NCBI RefSeq assembly: GCF_018219815.1
Contig: NZ_JADMKU010000004.1
Span: 124,001 to 188,000, forward strand
Source of the DNA: Thalassovita aquimarina
GTDB lineage: Bacteria > Pseudomonadota > Alphaproteobacteria > Rhodobacterales > Rhodobacteraceae
DNA length: 64,000 nt
Direction of reading: 5' to 3'
A program made the translations under genes and the position numbers. The first letter of the stretch is position 1, and each line of letters opens with the position of its first letter. The notes beneath the pieces were generated by a model. That model did no database searches, had not been told where the DNA came from, and saw only the letters and a program-made list of their open reading frames with translations. Below are positions 62,913-64,000 of this stretch, one piece after another.

Positions 62913-64000
62913 TCAACCGCGCGCGCGGCGCAGCCTGATCCCGATCACGATGGCCGATGCCGTGTAGACAACGAACGTCAGCACCGCCGCCCCGGCCAGG
63001 AACAGCCCCAGCCCCATGGCGACAGGTGCGGATCCGACAAGCGCCGGCAATGCCTTGGCCAGCACCGGGTGCGGCGCACCGTTCAGGATCGGCCAGACCA
63101 GTGTCATCTCGAGCCAGCCCAGCAAAGCCACCCCCGTCCCGATCACCGGCAGGTTCAACCCACGGCTGCGCAACGCGTGGCGCAGCGATATGACCTGTCT
63201 TTTGACGTCGTGCTGGACCGCGATCAGCGCCGGCACCACCAGCAGCACCAGCACCATGCCGAAACCCAGCCCATAGACCAGCGTGATCACCGTCGGGCGC
63301 AGGAACTGCGCCTGCTGCGAACTTTCGTAGAGCAGCGGCGCCAGCCCCAGAACCGTGGTCATCGTGGTCAGCATGACCGGGCGCAGGCGGTCGGCGGCGC
63401 CGTCGATGATCGACGGGATCAGCCCGCGATCCTCGGCATATTCGTCGATCGTGGTGACCAGGACGATGGAGTCGTTGATGATGATCCCGGTCATCCCCAG
63501 CAGCCCCACGACAGTGAACATCGACAGCGGCACACCCCAGATGTAGTGCCCCCAGATCGTGCCGACCAATCCGAAGGGAATGATCGCCATCACCACCAGC
63601 GGCCGGGTCCAGCTGGCGAAGACCCAGGCCAGCACCAGGTATATGCCGGTCAGGCACAGGATCAGCCCGGTGCGCGCCTCGGACAGGAAGGTGTCTTCCT
63701 GCTCCGACAGACCGGACAGCCGCCATTCCACCTGCAAGGTGCTGGCGATTTCGGGCAGGATCTCGGTTTCCAGCGCCTGCGCGATTTCGGCGGCGCGGGC
63801 GGGATCGTCTTCGGAAATGTCACCGGTGACGGAAATCAGCCGGATGCCGTTTTCGCGCCGCACGGTGGAAAAGCCGCTGCGCGAGGTGACGGTCACGATA
63901 TCGGCCAGCGGCACGTAATCGCCCGTGCCGGTGCGCAGCTGCATCCGTTCGAGGAAATCGGCGGTCAGTTCGCCTTCGGGCAGTTCCACCCGGATCGCGG
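62913..64000 (-). CDS. RND-family efflux pump permease, C-terminal part (runs off the window)
   Basis: About 362 residues of a large inner-membrane RND transporter; the N-terminal part lies beyond 64000. Seen are the periplasmic loop end (YVPLADIVTVTSRSGFSTVRR), a run of membrane helices (LILCLTGIYLVLAWVFASW, LVVMAIIPFGLVGTIWG, PLSMFTVVGLLGMTGIIIND) and the D-containing loop GAADRLRPVMLTTMTTVLGLAPLL. That matches the second half of an AcrB/MexF-like pump. It is convergent to the DsbD-like gene with 10 bases between. Confidence 0.92.
   Translation of the reverse strand, partial: AIRVELPEGELTADFLERMQLRTGTGDYVPLADIVTVTSRSGFSTVRRENGIRLISVTGDISEDDPARAAEIAQALETEILPEIASTLQVEWRLSGLSEQEDTFLSEARTGLILCLTGIYLVLAWVFASWTRPLVVMAIIPFGLVGTIWGHYIWGVPLSMFTVVGLLGMTGIIINDSIVLVTTIDEYAEDRGLIPSIIDGAADRLRPVMLTTMTTVLGLAPLLYESSQQAQFLRPTVITLVYGLGFGMVLVLLVVPALIAVQHDVKRQVISLRHALRSRGLNLPVIGTGVALLGWLEMTLVWPILNGAPHPVLAKALPALVGSAPVAMGLGLFLAGAAVLTFVVYTASAIVIGIRLRRARG

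Overview
The window is high-GC DNA with a gene repertoire and gene arrangements typical of the Rhodobacterales (Roseobacter-type Alphaproteobacteria). Indicators are the alphaproteobacterial low-complexity membrane protein next to lysA, the argH / tiny lipoprotein / lysA order, a 44-residue aa3-oxidase subunit IV, a leucine attenuator with a Leu-rich leader peptide, and phaA-phaB. Genes are tightly packed, with many ATGA overlaps. No tRNA, rRNA or CRISPR array was seen, and no gene-free stretch exceeds 300 bases.

Layout. (1) 1-6750: the end of a phosphonate (C-P lyase) locus: phnM, an M20 amidohydrolase on the other strand, phnCDE1E2 and an acetyltransferase remnant. Three of these genes are damaged: an in-frame amber in phnM, a frameshift in phnE2 and a wrecked acetyltransferase, so the locus looks like it is decaying. 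(2) 6745-7781: a permease made as two homologous half-proteins. (3) 7800-20907, all on the minus strand: Ca2+-type P-ATPase, acetyl-CoA-synthetase-like ligase, fused E1 alpha/beta dehydrogenase, lipoyl E2, a free acyl carrier protein, then hoxFUYHW for an NAD-linked bidirectional [NiFe] hydrogenase. Read together this could be a fermentative or low-oxygen module: 2-oxoacid oxidation makes NADH and acyl-CoA, the hydrogenase balances NADH/H2, and the ligase interconverts acetate and acetyl-CoA. The ACP is unexplained. (4) 21046-27764, minus strand: a branched-chain amino-acid type ABC transporter (livFGMHK) behind kynU and kynA (tryptophan catabolism). (5) 27900-29730: leuA behind an attenuation leader. 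(6) 29873-38322: an orphan histidine kinase, the low-complexity protein, lysA, a small lipoprotein, argH, a TlpA-like thioredoxin and an EAL protein. (7) 38496-45044: phaA, phaB, a divergent small ORF/LysR pair, an EamA exporter, DUF465, an rRNA/tRNA-type methyltransferase, DUF2007 and a polyprenyl diphosphate synthase. (8) 45037-47557: ispE and a TPR protein.

(9) 47675-50526 is the clearest accessory island. A double-zinc-ribbon, DDE-like transposase-like protein and a convergent AbiJ-NTD/HEPN abortive-infection-like protein sit between a TPR gene and the terminator of the ETF-ubiquinone oxidoreductase gene. Base composition is visibly poorer in G+C than the surroundings, and inverted repeats lie on both sides.

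(10) 50524-64000: etfQO, soxR with a divergent VOC-family protein and a shared operator-like dyad, greA, a membrane protein, azlCD, a lipoprotein with a possible papain-like fold, aa3-oxidase subunit IV, an acyl-CoA dehydrogenase / metallo-beta-lactamase-fold / DUF6173 operon, Sua5, YqgE, a DsbD-N-like protein and the C-terminal part of an RND pump that runs off the window.

The most interesting items are the hox/dehydrogenase/ACP cluster, the transposase-like + HEPN island, the degrading phosphonate locus and the leuA attenuator.
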